In this document: positions 7,101 to 15,436 of the stretch, one piece after another
How the letters are laid out: each line of letters starts with the position of its first letter
Numbering within the stretch: the stretch's first letter is position 1
Assembly (NCBI GenBank): GCA_024742875.1
Contig: JANSXP010000002.1
Location: 1-64,000 of the forward strand
Direction of reading: 5' to 3'
Length of the DNA stretch: 64,000 nucleotides
Origin: Planctomycetaceae bacterium
GTDB lineage: Bacteria > Planctomycetota > Planctomycetia > Planctomycetales > Planctomycetaceae
Program-made: the position numbers and the translations under genes
The notes under the pieces: generated by a model
What the model was told of the DNA's origin: nothing
What the model saw: only the letters and a program-made list of their open reading frames with translations
Databases searched by the model: none

Positions 7101-8381
7101 GTCACTACGAAATCGGTTGACTATCAATACGACGCATTGGGGCGACGGATTGGGAAGTCTGTCGATGACGATGGTGATGCGATCATTGATCGAGGGCAGT
7201 CATTCATATACGACGGAGCGGGCTTGCTTGCCTCGTCAGCAGGAGCGATCAGCATCAGCGGCCCCAACGGGCTCCTAGGTCAGCATGGATGGGTAGATGA
7301 CCTTATTCTCTCGTTTGAAGACAGTGACGGGGCAGGCTCCGCACCACCATCACTTGCATCGAGGCTACTGTCCGGCCCGATTGTGGATCAATTCTTCGCG
7401 CAGGAAACAAAACTAGGAGAAGTTCTGTGGGGATTGGGGGATCATCAAGGCACAATTCGTGATTGGGTTGAGTACAAGGATCACGATGCGGACGGCCTCA
7501 GCGAAACAGGCGTTCTGAACCATATTCAGTTTTCTGGCAGCGGGAGCGTCGTGTCGGTTCGTGATGCGAATGGCGCGACTGTCAGTCCTGATCTGCGATT
7601 AGCTGTGAATATTTCCTTCACCGGACAGCAATACGACGCCGACGTCGACCTCACCTACTTTAAAGCGCGTTGGTTCGAATCTGACGGTGTATCTTTTTTG
7701 AGTGAAGATCCCTTAGGATTCATGGCTGGGGACACGAATCTGCAACGTTTCGTAGGAAACGCTCCAACACATTCGCAAGACCCCACCGGCCTTGAAAATC
7801 TGTTCTCACAGATAGGTCACGGAATCCAAGAGTACATCGCGAAGCCAATACAAAAGGGTGCCGTGATGGTTGCCGGAAACATCGTTTCCCCCCTCGGCCT
7901 AATTCACCTAAACCCAGAATTGGAAGCTGAGGGCCAAAAGATTGAGAACGAACTTGTCGAAAATCACCCAATCGTCGGCCCTGTCATCACAAACGCAACA
8001 GAAGTGGTTGCGCTCATTCCATATGGTGTAATCGTTTGGGGAGGATCTGGTGGTTCACTTGGGCCTGCGATTCCGGGAATTCCCAAGCCACAGAAGCCTT
8101 CGAATAATGGCCCAACAAGACCAGGAAACCGAGAGGAGCTGGAGGTAGAGCTTCTAGCCGAGGGGTACAGACCTCCATCCACCAGCAATAACGGCTACGT
8201 GACATTCAAGCACCCTGATGGCCGTAAAGTGGACATCAAGCCTTCAGGTGAAGTGATTTCAACGAGAAGAGTGTGGGCAGCAGACAAGTCCCGCAAGTTC
8301 AGCCAACGTATCGATTTCGAGGGGAATGTCCTCTCAGATCAGTCGCATTCCACAGGATATTTCGTTGAACCAATTAATTAA
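4119..8381 (+). CDS. RHS/YD-repeat polymorphic toxin
   Basis: This 1420-residue protein is built of dozens of YD repeats (for example TSYTYDSYGNMLT, TTTYDAVGRVLT), which in RHS proteins form a shell enclosing a toxin. Near the end is the RHS core-associated motif: YFKARWFESDGVSFLSEDP followed by LQRFVGNAPTHSQDPTGL. After it comes a variable region of about 200 residues ending in a compact domain with VTFKHPDGRKVDIKPSGEV and DQSHSTGYFVEP, the likely toxin tip. A nuclease activity is possible but unproven. Seven copies of a (P)DPDGxGPL motif recur in the N-terminal half. No signal peptide or N-terminal secretion domain is present. The frame is open back to 3828 over the integrase, so the true N-terminus may have been lost when the element formed. 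ATG 4119 is the first start clear of the integrase. Confidence 0.8.
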   Translation: MSLLLNHITQAFVDPSGTTGTSTNPAAIFDPANAKATWTDPLSGVQEYVVDSTGYVNQTIAADGMQVDYVRDSNGLVTSETLPDPDGAGPLTAPVTTHTYDTNQLKTQTVHPGGATESWTWDTSLRLPLTHTDPDGEITTYVWNSNRTLASITDVMGAVTSYTYDSYGNMLTQTLPDPDGAGPLSSTVVTYTRDAYGRATSVAAGGVTTASTYDSLGRITSETDGLGNTTSYVWNALGRIESITYPDPDDTGVLTAPVESFTYDWYGRTLTETATNGVVTEYAYDSAGLLASVTVKDPDGAGPLTDIVTSWLYDDLNRPVTETDALGNATTTTYDAVGRVLTTTLPDPDGVGPLTAPVTTFEYDDIGRLESTTDALGHTTSYEYDAAGNLKKITNGLSDSVTSAFDILGRVTSTTDPLGNVTSYTYDKLGRVLTTTLPDPDGAGPLSAPVSTASYDTLGQLTSFTGFDGGITATVYDELGQVTSVTYPDGSTTSYTYNANGQVLTVTGADPDGVGPLAAPVTTATYDDLGRQIHQIYPDATITTSAYDDDGYLESVADGEGRTTSFAYDAFGRRIQTTDALSNTSSVTYDALSRVDSSTDGLGNTSSLTYDGIGRLISQEDALTGTTETTYDAVGRVTSLTDPVGNVTSWTYDAVGQMLTETNEDGDSRSYTYDAAGRLTSRTDRNGRVIDFGYDNLGRQTSQQWMDGVTAVNTITTTYNADLRVSAISDDDSAYAFTWDANGRLLTVDNTGTVGVPDVVLTNTYDDLGRQTGLSASIDGTLDFVNTYTFDANSRVDSITQTDGAVSAGHVVSDKRVDLTYDDSNRITSIVRYEDLTATDEIATSTYTYDGKGRLTDLDHTYGATTLAGYSWTWNAGDQLTGYTSLLDSSVAYTYDDTGQLTSEAQTDLQSNTVTTNYNYDANGNRTSAGVSGSEATYTTGSNNKTTSDGVYNYEYDDEGNRIKKTEISSGDFVEYSWSHANLLMNVTYKDSLGVTTKSVDYQYDALGRRIGKSVDDDGDAIIDRGQSFIYDGAGLLASSAGAISISGPNGLLGQHGWVDDLILSFEDSDGAGSAPPSLASRLLSGPIVDQFFAQETKLGEVLWGLGDHQGTIRDWVEYKDHDADGLSETGVLNHIQFSGSGSVVSVRDANGATVSPDLRLAVNISFTGQQYDADVDLTYFKARWFESDGVSFLSEDPLGFMAGDTNLQRFVGNAPTHSQDPTGLENLFSQIGHGIQEYIAKPIQKGAVMVAGNIVSPLGLIHLNPELEAEGQKIENELVENHPIVGPVITNATEVVALIPYGVIVWGGSGGSLGPAIPGIPKPQKPSNNGPTRPGNREELEVELLAEGYRPPSTSNNGYVTFKHPDGRKVDIKPSGEVISTRRVWAADKSRKFSQRIDFEGNVLSDQSHSTGYFVEPIN

Positions 8382-8394
8382 GGAGGAACGAGTA

Positions 8395-8787
8395 ATGTCG
8401 ATGAACAAGCCCGTTCTGGAAGATGCCAACCTTGATCGAATTGAGATTGGCCGTGATGGGAAATCGGTCATCCTTACGTTTCTTGACATGCTCGAGGGAA
8501 GAACATGTCTCACATTAAGATGTGATGGCCTCGTAATTCTTGAATACCAAAACGCTTTTTTTGCAGAGGATGGTTTTGCCGTCTATGTTGGACATGTCGG
8601 TGTCGATCAGATCTCTCAAGAGCAAACCAAATCGAACCTGAAACAGATGCGCTATCAGTTCGACTCGGAAGAGGCTTCAGATTGGCAGGCCAATGGGCAG
8701 TGCTTTCTAGTCCACGTCGAGGGAGGAGAAGTGCTCCTTCGCGTTCTATGCCAGAATGTGATCACTGAGCCATCTACTCTTCTGTAG
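8395..8787 (+). CDS. Putative immunity protein for the RHS toxin
   Basis: This is a 130-residue acidic protein with no signal peptide or membrane segment. An exceptionally strong ribosome site (AAGGAGGA) overlaps the TAA of the RHS gene and precedes ATG 8395 by 7 nt; an in-frame ATG follows two codons later. A small acidic cytosolic gene translated from the same message immediately after the toxin tip is the standard arrangement for polymorphic toxin immunity genes, which neutralise the cognate C-terminal domain. I cannot assign it to a named immunity family, so the function rests on context. Confidence 0.6.
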   Translation: MSMNKPVLEDANLDRIEIGRDGKSVILTFLDMLEGRTCLTLRCDGLVILEYQNAFFAEDGFAVYVGHVGVDQISQEQTKSNLKQMRYQFDSEEASDWQANGQCFLVHVEGGEVLLRVLCQNVITEPSTLL

Positions 8788-9248
8788 TGATGATCTTCGC
8801 AGGCGATGCTGGCCTAGATGATTGCGGTGTTGTCGGTGACAGAGGCTAGGGGCATGATGTGACGGGCCTTTGAGCTCTTGTCATAAAGGAGCTCACGCTT
8901 TCGTGCGACAGCCTTGCGGCACAAAAGACGAAAGTGCGGGCCTTTCTTCAAGGATTCCAGCCGGTCAAGTCAGCTCGGCGAAGGTACCAACGCCAATTGC
9001 GCTCGCTTTTCGCCTGCTCTATACAGGAATTGGGTACGTTCTAAGAAAAGCCCGTTCAGGGTGTCGAAAGGGGCCGTCGGACAGAATGGGACAAAAATGG
9101 GACAGTGGCGATTCCTACCGGATGGTCATCACCTTCATGCCACCTTCCGGTTACAAGCGATCTGTTCCTTGTGTTTTGTCCTGCGATCTGGGGACTCTAG
9201 CGAACACCTGGCTACCCTCTAACTGCCATGTAGGTTTTGGGCTGAAAG
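8788..9248. other. Non-coding tail of the integrated element
   Basis: No gene is supported here; the open frames lack ribosome sites and family resemblance. The only structure noted is a short direct repetition of ATGGGACA near 9087-9103. The region ends in the right tRNA fragment. Confidence 0.4.
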
Positions 9249-9293
9249 GGATTCCTAATCCGAAGGTCGTGAGTTCGAATCTCGCCGGGGGTA
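9249..9293 (+). repeat. att-like direct repeat, 3' half of tRNA-Arg(CCU), copy 2
   Basis: It is identical over 45 bp to 3382-3426 and includes the anticodon loop, T-arm and 3' acceptor strand. The preceding bases do not form a D-arm or 5' acceptor strand, so this is also a fragment. It marks the right boundary of the integrated DNA. Confidence 0.85.
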
Positions 9294-9393
9294 TTGATGG
9301 TGTTGGGGCGGTCGACAGAGCGGCGCTGCTGTCGATCGGCACCCTGCTCAACGGAACGCATGAAACATCGCCGCACTTCCTTCACAAACGCAT

Positions 9394-12300
9394 TCAGGCC
9401 TTCAATATCACGTTGAACTCCAGAAGTTCTCTGACCAGCTGCAGCAAAGCCTGGTTCTCAAACGGCTTGGCCAGCAAACGTTCTGTCGGATCCAGAGTCG
9501 ACAATCGCGCGAGTTCCTGACTGTAGCCACTGCAATAAATGAAACGTGTCTCCGGCGAAACGGCTTTGAGCTGTTGGGCCATTTCGTAACCCGACATTCC
9601 GTCGGACATGATCATGTCGGTAATCACCACTTCGATACGGTCCCTGAACTGCTGCCAGGTGCTCAGCGCCTCCCTTCCACTGCCTGCCTCAATCACTTCG
9701 TAACCTGACAGCGAGAGCAGTTGAGTGACGGCCCTGCGAACATTCAGATCATCTTCCACAACCAGAATCGTCTCCTGACCGGTCAGTTCGGTTTCCGCAG
9801 GATACTGCGAGCCGTTGTGCGGGATCGACTCCTCAGCGACCGAGACCGGCAGCAGGATGATGAAGGTAGTGCCGGCCTGGAGGGCAGATTCCACATCAAT
9901 CCAGCCTTTGTGCTGACGAATGATCCCGAAGGCCGTGCTCAGGCCCAGACCCGTTCCTTTGCCAACTTCCTTGGTGGTGTAGAATGGTTCAAAGATGCTG
10001 GAGATGTTGTCCGGGTGTATGCCACATCCGGTGTCTTCCACAGAAATCTGCACATACTCCCCCGGCTCCGGATTGACGGGAGGGGACGCAGAATCCGGCT
10101 CCACGATGCGGTGGCGCAGAGTAAACCTCAGTCGACCGCCATTCGGCATCGCATCACGTGCGTTGACCGCCATGTTGACAATCACCTGCTCCAGCATCCC
10201 CCGATCCGCCCGAATACAGGGCACGTTCTCTCCGAGGTCACATTCCAGAGGAATGGACTCGCCAATCAGTCGCTGCAGCATGCTGGCAAGGCTCGCCAGA
10301 AGCTCTGACGGTCGAAATACCGTCATGCTCATGATCTGGCGTCGGCTGAACGCAAGCAGTTGCTGCGTCAGACTGGCCGCTCGCTCCGCCGCTCCTCTGA
10401 TCTGAGAAACGGATTCGGCGGCGCTGTGCTCCAGCTCACCATGGCCGAGCAGGATCTCACTGTTGCAGAGCACAACGGTCATCAGATTGTTGTAGTCGTG
10501 CGCGATGCCCGCCACCAACTGGCCAATCGACTCCATCTTCTGCATGTGACGCATCTGATTTTCGAGGCGACGACGTTCCGACACATCCCTGGCAATACAC
10601 TGAATCTGCTCTTCACCGGAGTTGCCGGCCTGCAGATAGATGGCGGCCTCCAGGACGACGCTGTTTCTGGTCTTCAGCTCCACCTCGCCTCGGATATGCT
10701 CAACCGACAGCCGGGATACACAATCGTGCAGCAACTGCACGCTCTGTGTCGTCAGGTAGCTTGAGATTTCACAGTCCGTCAGTCGGGATACCGTTGACTG
10801 CAGCACGCGAGCAGTGGCGGGGTTAGCCGTGACGAATGCACCGTCGCGCCGAATGGAAAAAATCAGCTCGCCCGCGTTGTCCACCAGCCTGTTGTATCGC
10901 TCAGTCAGCCTGGACCTGACAAAATGTTCGTTTTCGATCTGTGCCCGCTGCTGCTTGATCGAGCGACGCAGGGTAAAGCCCCACATCACGCCTGTGACAA
11001 CGAGGAACGCCAGCCCGGCAACCAGCAGCCCCACGCGGGTCGCATTCCACCAGGGTGCCGCGCGGATCACAGCAACGTTGGCCGTGCCGGGGCACAGCAG
11101 CCGAAACGACTGCACGGTCCCCCAGCCGTCGTCGATGACATCCAGCACTCCTTCCACCCGAATCACCGAACCAGCGGGCAGCATGGCCCATCGACCATCC
11201 TGTTCTGCCGAAGACAGGTCGGCGGAAAAGACCACTCCGCCGCTCTGCAATGACAGTCCGGGCGTAACAGAGTCAGCGTTGTTTCTGAGGACCAGCGCAT
11301 CGAGCAAAACAAACTGCGCATCGAAGCTCTGGTCCAAAATCTCGTCAACCGAAATAGAACGGGCTGTCGGCAACTCAACACGACCGGTCCTGCGCCACTG
11401 CGTCGCCTGCAGCCGCTGCTGCGAATTCAGGATCGGGTATCCGATCACATCAATCTGATCACCAGGCTGAGGCTGGTCATCCTGTTGCAGCCGCAACAGG
11501 ATCCCCTGGCCGTCGTCCTGGACGGCCACTTCGCCGGAGGATCCGGAGTACGTCACAACGCCCGAAATTCTCACCTGACGAACGGACTCGGCCGCCTCGG
11601 GGTTAAACTTAAACAGATCAGAAATGGCCATGCGAGGAATCGCAAACGGGTCTTCTGATGCCTGATTCAGAAATTCGACGTGCTCGATACCGGGAATGTG
11701 AACGTAGACCCCGACCGCCTGTCGATTGGCGTTTGCCCGAGTGCCGCACACCCCGTGGAATTTGATTTCCGAGCCCACCCAGTTCTTTCGTTTATGGTGA
11801 CGGGCTCCGGAACAGAGGACCGCCTGAAAGGGAAAATTCTCCTGAATACCGCGGAGGTTCAGCACAAGGTTCTTTTGACTGCGTTCCACTGACTCGACGG
11901 TTGCAGTCAGCGTCAGCCACTGGCTGTCTTCTGCGCCGGACAGGACCCGGGCCGCAGGCACCAGTCGTGGATCAGGCAGCCGACCGTCACCAATACGCTG
12001 AACACGACTTGCCATGACCATGGACGAGAATCCGCCGGGATCGGACTCCCCGCGAACAACGACGCGATCGCCCAGGTGAATCGGCAGCGCCTGGCTCTTT
12101 TCGTCCACATAAATTCCGCCGGTTTCATCACTGACGAACAGGACTCGCCAGACCGGGTCATAGTATGTGACGACCCCGCGAATCTCGACGGGGTATTTAC
12201 TGGCCGCCATTTCCGGCGTCAGACTGCGGACGGACTGCACACTACGCAGAACGGGCAGACTTTCATCAGTGCCCGTGTCATCTGCGGTGCTCGTGAGAGC

Positions 12301-13263
12301 GTGTCGGACCGACGCATGATCAACGAGCAGGCGGTCATCGTCTTCGTCTTTCCACACGATACCCGCAACTTCCACCCTGCTGCCGGCAGCAAGATCCAGA
12401 TCTTCCCGCAGGCGCACATTAAGACGAGCATCTCCGTCCTGAAGAACAATCATCCCGTCTTCCGGCTGAGATTCCACCATACCGGCGATGCGCACAAGCC
12501 GAGGATCTCGACGACTGCGAAACTCGTGCCCGGCATCGGCAAGGCTGATCTGCGGCGCGTCAAAAACGCTGGCGGGCCCACGCTGAAAAACGACCACGTC
12601 CGACATATCCGGAACGAACATCTGCATCGCCGCCAGCTCCGGGTGATTGACGTTCGAAAACTGCGTCGCGCAGCCAGTCAGCTCAACGTGTGATCCCAGC
12701 AATCCATCCAGATCTTTGCGACTGCAATTGCTGATGGTAGCACGAAACTGGTAGCGTCTCAGAAACGCAATGACCAGCTGCACATGCGTGTCATCTTTCA
12801 TCCGTGCACGGATGACCGTCCCTGCACCCACCACACGCGAAGTTTCCTGCTTCCGGCCCTGGATATTCAGGGGAGTCAGCATTTTGGGTGGAGGCAGCTC
12901 AGTTTTTCCCGTCCTGCGAATTTTGAAATCGACGATTTTCGGCGCACCGTCGACCAGCGCCGTTTTTCCAGTGACAACCGCTGTGGAGCGCGCCGCGGGA
13001 ACCGACTGCTCGTTGTTAATCGGAAGAAACAGCCGCCCCGTCTCGTCCTGAATCCACAGCATTCCAAAGTCGGGATCCGAAAAAAGCACGATCCCTTCGA
13101 TTCGTACTTTCGCCCCCAGTCGCGCTTCGTCATTGGCGAGGCGGTAGAACTGCTGCACTGTGACCACAGATGTGTCAGCGGCTGAAAGCCTTCCTGATGT
13201 CGCCATCAACACCAGAACGAGAAAGAAGGACCGACCTGCGGTCGTGCAGGAATCACGCGTCAT
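9394..13263 (-). CDS. Hybrid sensor histidine kinase/response regulator with extracytoplasmic OB-like repeats
   Basis: This 1289-residue membrane protein starts at ATG 13263, just before a signal peptide (SFFLVLVLMATSGRLSAAD). Roughly residues 30-730 contain several similar segments of the type VRISGVVTYSGSSGEVAVQD and VRIEGIVLFSDPDFGMLWIQD, which look like repeated OB-fold domains outside the cytoplasm. A membrane helix (VGLLVAGLAFLVVTGVMWGF) follows, then a PAS domain, a HisKA domain with the phospho-acceptor H922 in GIAHDYNNLM, and an HATPase domain with DTGCGIHPDN and GKGTGLGLS. A C-terminal receiver domain has Asp1216 in ITDMIM. The protein should sense an external signal and pass phosphate to its own receiver or a separate partner. 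No DNA-binding output domain is present. Confidence 0.9.
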   Translation of the reverse strand: MTRDSCTTAGRSFFLVLVLMATSGRLSAADTSVVTVQQFYRLANDEARLGAKVRIEGIVLFSDPDFGMLWIQDETGRLFLPINNEQSVPAARSTAVVTGKTALVDGAPKIVDFKIRRTGKTELPPPKMLTPLNIQGRKQETSRVVGAGTVIRARMKDDTHVQLVIAFLRRYQFRATISNCSRKDLDGLLGSHVELTGCATQFSNVNHPELAAMQMFVPDMSDVVVFQRGPASVFDAPQISLADAGHEFRSRRDPRLVRIAGMVESQPEDGMIVLQDGDARLNVRLREDLDLAAGSRVEVAGIVWKDEDDDRLLVDHASVRHALTSTADDTGTDESLPVLRSVQSVRSLTPEMAASKYPVEIRGVVTYYDPVWRVLFVSDETGGIYVDEKSQALPIHLGDRVVVRGESDPGGFSSMVMASRVQRIGDGRLPDPRLVPAARVLSGAEDSQWLTLTATVESVERSQKNLVLNLRGIQENFPFQAVLCSGARHHKRKNWVGSEIKFHGVCGTRANANRQAVGVYVHIPGIEHVEFLNQASEDPFAIPRMAISDLFKFNPEAAESVRQVRISGVVTYSGSSGEVAVQDDGQGILLRLQQDDQPQPGDQIDVIGYPILNSQQRLQATQWRRTGRVELPTARSISVDEILDQSFDAQFVLLDALVLRNNADSVTPGLSLQSGGVVFSADLSSAEQDGRWAMLPAGSVIRVEGVLDVIDDGWGTVQSFRLLCPGTANVAVIRAAPWWNATRVGLLVAGLAFLVVTGVMWGFTLRRSIKQQRAQIENEHFVRSRLTERYNRLVDNAGELIFSIRRDGAFVTANPATARVLQSTVSRLTDCEISSYLTTQSVQLLHDCVSRLSVEHIRGEVELKTRNSVVLEAAIYLQAGNSGEEQIQCIARDVSERRRLENQMRHMQKMESIGQLVAGIAHDYNNLMTVVLCNSEILLGHGELEHSAAESVSQIRGAAERAASLTQQLLAFSRRQIMSMTVFRPSELLASLASMLQRLIGESIPLECDLGENVPCIRADRGMLEQVIVNMAVNARDAMPNGGRLRFTLRHRIVEPDSASPPVNPEPGEYVQISVEDTGCGIHPDNISSIFEPFYTTKEVGKGTGLGLSTAFGIIRQHKGWIDVESALQAGTTFIILLPVSVAEESIPHNGSQYPAETELTGQETILVVEDDLNVRRAVTQLLSLSGYEVIEAGSGREALSTWQQFRDRIEVVITDMIMSDGMSGYEMAQQLKAVSPETRFIYCSGYSQELARLSTLDPTERLLAKPFENQALLQLVRELLEFNVILKA

Positions 13264-13808
13264 GCAAATCACCCAAAGTCGTTTCGCGAGTGAACCCACA
13301 AGCCCAAACGGCCCGTGTGAGCGCAGTATGCCATGGCCACGCGTCCCTGGGCACCAACAGACGTTTGGCTGAACAGCAAGTGGATCTGACAGCTGCCACT
13401 GGCCTTTAGGGCGAGGACTTCGTGCCGTCGCATTCTGCCTGTCCGCCACCGCCGTGACCAGACCGGACCCGCCGGGCGAACGCATGCGGCCTCTTTTCTA
13501 CTCGCCAGATCGAACATGAACAGCCGCGCCGTGCGTTTTCGCCATGCTGCGACGCGCAACGCAAGGGCATCCACCACCCCCAGTCCGACCAGATGATCAC
13601 AACGCGGTGCGGTGCGGCTTCCATCCACACGTGACACTCAATGAGGCCCGACGGCTTTCAGTCGACCTGATGGCCGTCTGCGGTTTCTTCCGCAGACTGG
13701 TGGTCAACGATAAACGGGCCACGAGAACGCACACGTTTCGAAAACTGCCGGTGTCAGCTGGAGGCCAGCGAGTGTGAAAAGGCTTCCTCCTGGCTGGCAA
13801 TAAGCCGT
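13264..13808. other. Intergenic, no gene seen
   Basis: This 545-bp stretch separates two leftward genes. Open frames in it are short, overlap one another on both strands, lack ribosome sites and resemble nothing I know. The part near 13264-13300 should hold the promoter of the histidine kinase. Confidence 0.4.
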
Positions 13809-15368
13809 CTATTGGCGTGACTTTGGCGACGCAGTACCCGAGCCAAAGGCCGACCGAAGTCGCCTGTCACTGCGCTGAATTTTCGTGACCCACTCTCGGG
13901 CCTCTTCCTTCTCCCCATCCTCCACGCAGTGCTTAAGCATCTCCAGGTGCTCTCGAACCAGCCTCGCTTTCCAGTGCTGATACTGACTGACGCCACCGGT
14001 TCGCAAAAACGTGCCCACCTCCAGTTTGCGGGTCCATTCCTGGTACACGTCGATCCAGTACTCAGCGTGCGTCGCGTCACCCGTGAGTCCAGCGCTCAGC
14101 GCCTCACCCTTTGCGATTCGCATTTCCTCGAACACCTCCGAAGCCGGTGGATAGTAGGCGTAACAGCCCACCACACTAAAGATCACCAGACCGATGAGGG
14201 ACAACACACCCAAAACCCAACCGGGAATGACGGTGTCAAGTTTAGCGCCGTCCTGCGGGGGCATCTGAGCGATCCAGGCTTCCAGAGTTCCCCTTCGATC
14301 GACCGCCCGCACCACCAGCCCGCACACAATCAGCCCAACCAGTAGCTGCACGCTCCACCATTCATAGGCGTGAATATCGCGACCAAGCTTCGCGCTGGTC
14401 TGCTCAGCGTACGAAGCTGCGCCACCGGCACTGGTGAATGGCTGTCCGTAAATGTCAAAGGCGTGCGTGTGGTTGGCGGGCTCAATATCAGTGGGGAACA
14501 GTGGTTTCTCGACGGCATACCCAAGCCCGACCACCACAAGCAGCAGCAGTGCCATCCACACCATGCTGCGTTTGAATTGAAATTCCCCGATCATCCAGAC
14601 GAGCAATCCGAGGTTCATGCCGGCGCCCAGTGCCAGCAGCACAAACGCGGCACCGATGGAATTGGCATGCTGAAACATCATGCCCATCTGAGACATTGCC
14701 AGCATAGGCGTAGCATAAACGGGAATACCCAGAGCGGCCATCATCACGGGTGCCAGCGGACGGTCATGGTTGAAAACCGGCTGCAAAGAAGCGTGGGGAA
14801 TCACAGCCCCCAGAACTCCGACGCCCACCAGGCCACAGACGATCAGGAGCAGGGCATAGCCGGTTGCCGACTTTCCGGCCGACACGCCCAGTGCCGCCAT
14901 GCGGCGAATGCCGTAGTGCACCGCTTCGTCGGCAGCGGGCTCAGTCTGCTGAGGAAACCAGCGATCCCAAACGAGGCCAAGCACAGTCACGATCACCAGG
15001 GAACAGCCAGCAAAGGAGAGAATGGCGACAGGCTCACTGAGGGTCAGGCCGTACAACAGCGACAGTGGATTAAACAACGGAGCCGACATGGCGAACGCCA
15101 GAATCGTGCCGCCTTTCACGCCCGCTCTTCGCAGTTCAATGACGACAGGAATGACGCCCAGCGAACACACGGGCAACAGCATGCCAATCAGCCACGCCTT
15201 GAACAACGAGGCGCCTCTGCTGCCGCCAAACAGCGCTCGCGTTTTTTCGTACCCGATAAATCGCCGGAAGACGGCCGCAATAAACAGTCCGGTCAGGATA
15301 AATGGGGCGGCCTGCGCCAGCGACTGTACAAATCGCAGACAGAACCCCCAGAACATCATCGACGCCAT
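13809..15368 (-). CDS. Permease, SO_0444-type Cu/Zn efflux family (DUF318/ArsP-like)
   Basis: This 519-residue integral membrane protein belongs to the permease family PF03773. It opens with a helix and APFILTGLFIAAVFRRF, followed by the family's GASLFKAWLIGMLLPVCSLGVIPV motif with its conserved Cys, and FAMSAPLFNPLSLLYGL. A second half repeats the membrane bundle (GIPVYATPMLAMSQMG). After the last helix there is an unusual soluble tail of about 120 residues ending in charged helices. Members of this family export copper, zinc or arsenicals; the His-rich lipoprotein directly upstream favours divalent metal. ATG 15368 has a GAGG ribosome site; a GTG at 15440 overlapping the upstream stop would add 24 basic residues and cannot be excluded. 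Confidence 0.75.
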   Translation of the reverse strand: MASMMFWGFCLRFVQSLAQAAPFILTGLFIAAVFRRFIGYEKTRALFGGSRGASLFKAWLIGMLLPVCSLGVIPVVIELRRAGVKGGTILAFAMSAPLFNPLSLLYGLTLSEPVAILSFAGCSLVIVTVLGLVWDRWFPQQTEPAADEAVHYGIRRMAALGVSAGKSATGYALLLIVCGLVGVGVLGAVIPHASLQPVFNHDRPLAPVMMAALGIPVYATPMLAMSQMGMMFQHANSIGAAFVLLALGAGMNLGLLVWMIGEFQFKRSMVWMALLLLVVVGLGYAVEKPLFPTDIEPANHTHAFDIYGQPFTSAGGAASYAEQTSAKLGRDIHAYEWWSVQLLVGLIVCGLVVRAVDRRGTLEAWIAQMPPQDGAKLDTVIPGWVLGVLSLIGLVIFSVVGCYAYYPPASEVFEEMRIAKGEALSAGLTGDATHAEYWIDVYQEWTRKLEVGTFLRTGGVSQYQHWKARLVREHLEMLKHCVEDGEKEEAREWVTKIQRSDRRLRSAFGSGTASPKSRQ

Positions 15369-15436
15369 GCTGATACCTCTATCAATGAAGGGCAAACTCG
15401 CGATCAGCCTTGAGGCTGTTCGCTTCACTGGCCTCT

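Larger units (their letters stand above)
3382..9293. mobile_element. tRNA-Arg-flanked integrated element carrying an RHS toxin and immunity gene
   Basis: The unit is bounded by 45-bp perfect direct repeats of the 3' part of a tRNA-Arg(CCU) gene at 3382-3426 and 9249-9293. The integrase gene ends 10 bp inside the left repeat, as in tRNA-integrating islands. Cargo is one RHS-family toxin gene and one immunity-like gene. The integrase lacks its N-terminal half, so the unit is probably no longer self-mobile. Because both repeats are 3' fragments, the DNA left of 3382 is best read as a second element in the same tRNA. Confidence 0.7.

Noticed and set aside
8870-9520. 216-codon plus-strand frame across the right tRNA fragment
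   Set aside because: It runs through the tRNA fragment and antisense into the histidine kinase gene and has no recognisable domain.
13264-13808. Small genes between the histidine kinase and permease
   Set aside because: Several short frames exist on both strands, but they overlap, lack ribosome sites and have compositions like random GC-rich sequence.
14370-15413. Long plus-strand frame opposite the permease
   Set aside because: It is an antisense shadow of a strongly coding G+C-rich gene, is His/Gln-rich and has no family pattern. The same holds for 45028-46389 and 47644-49422 opposite nuoM and nuoL.
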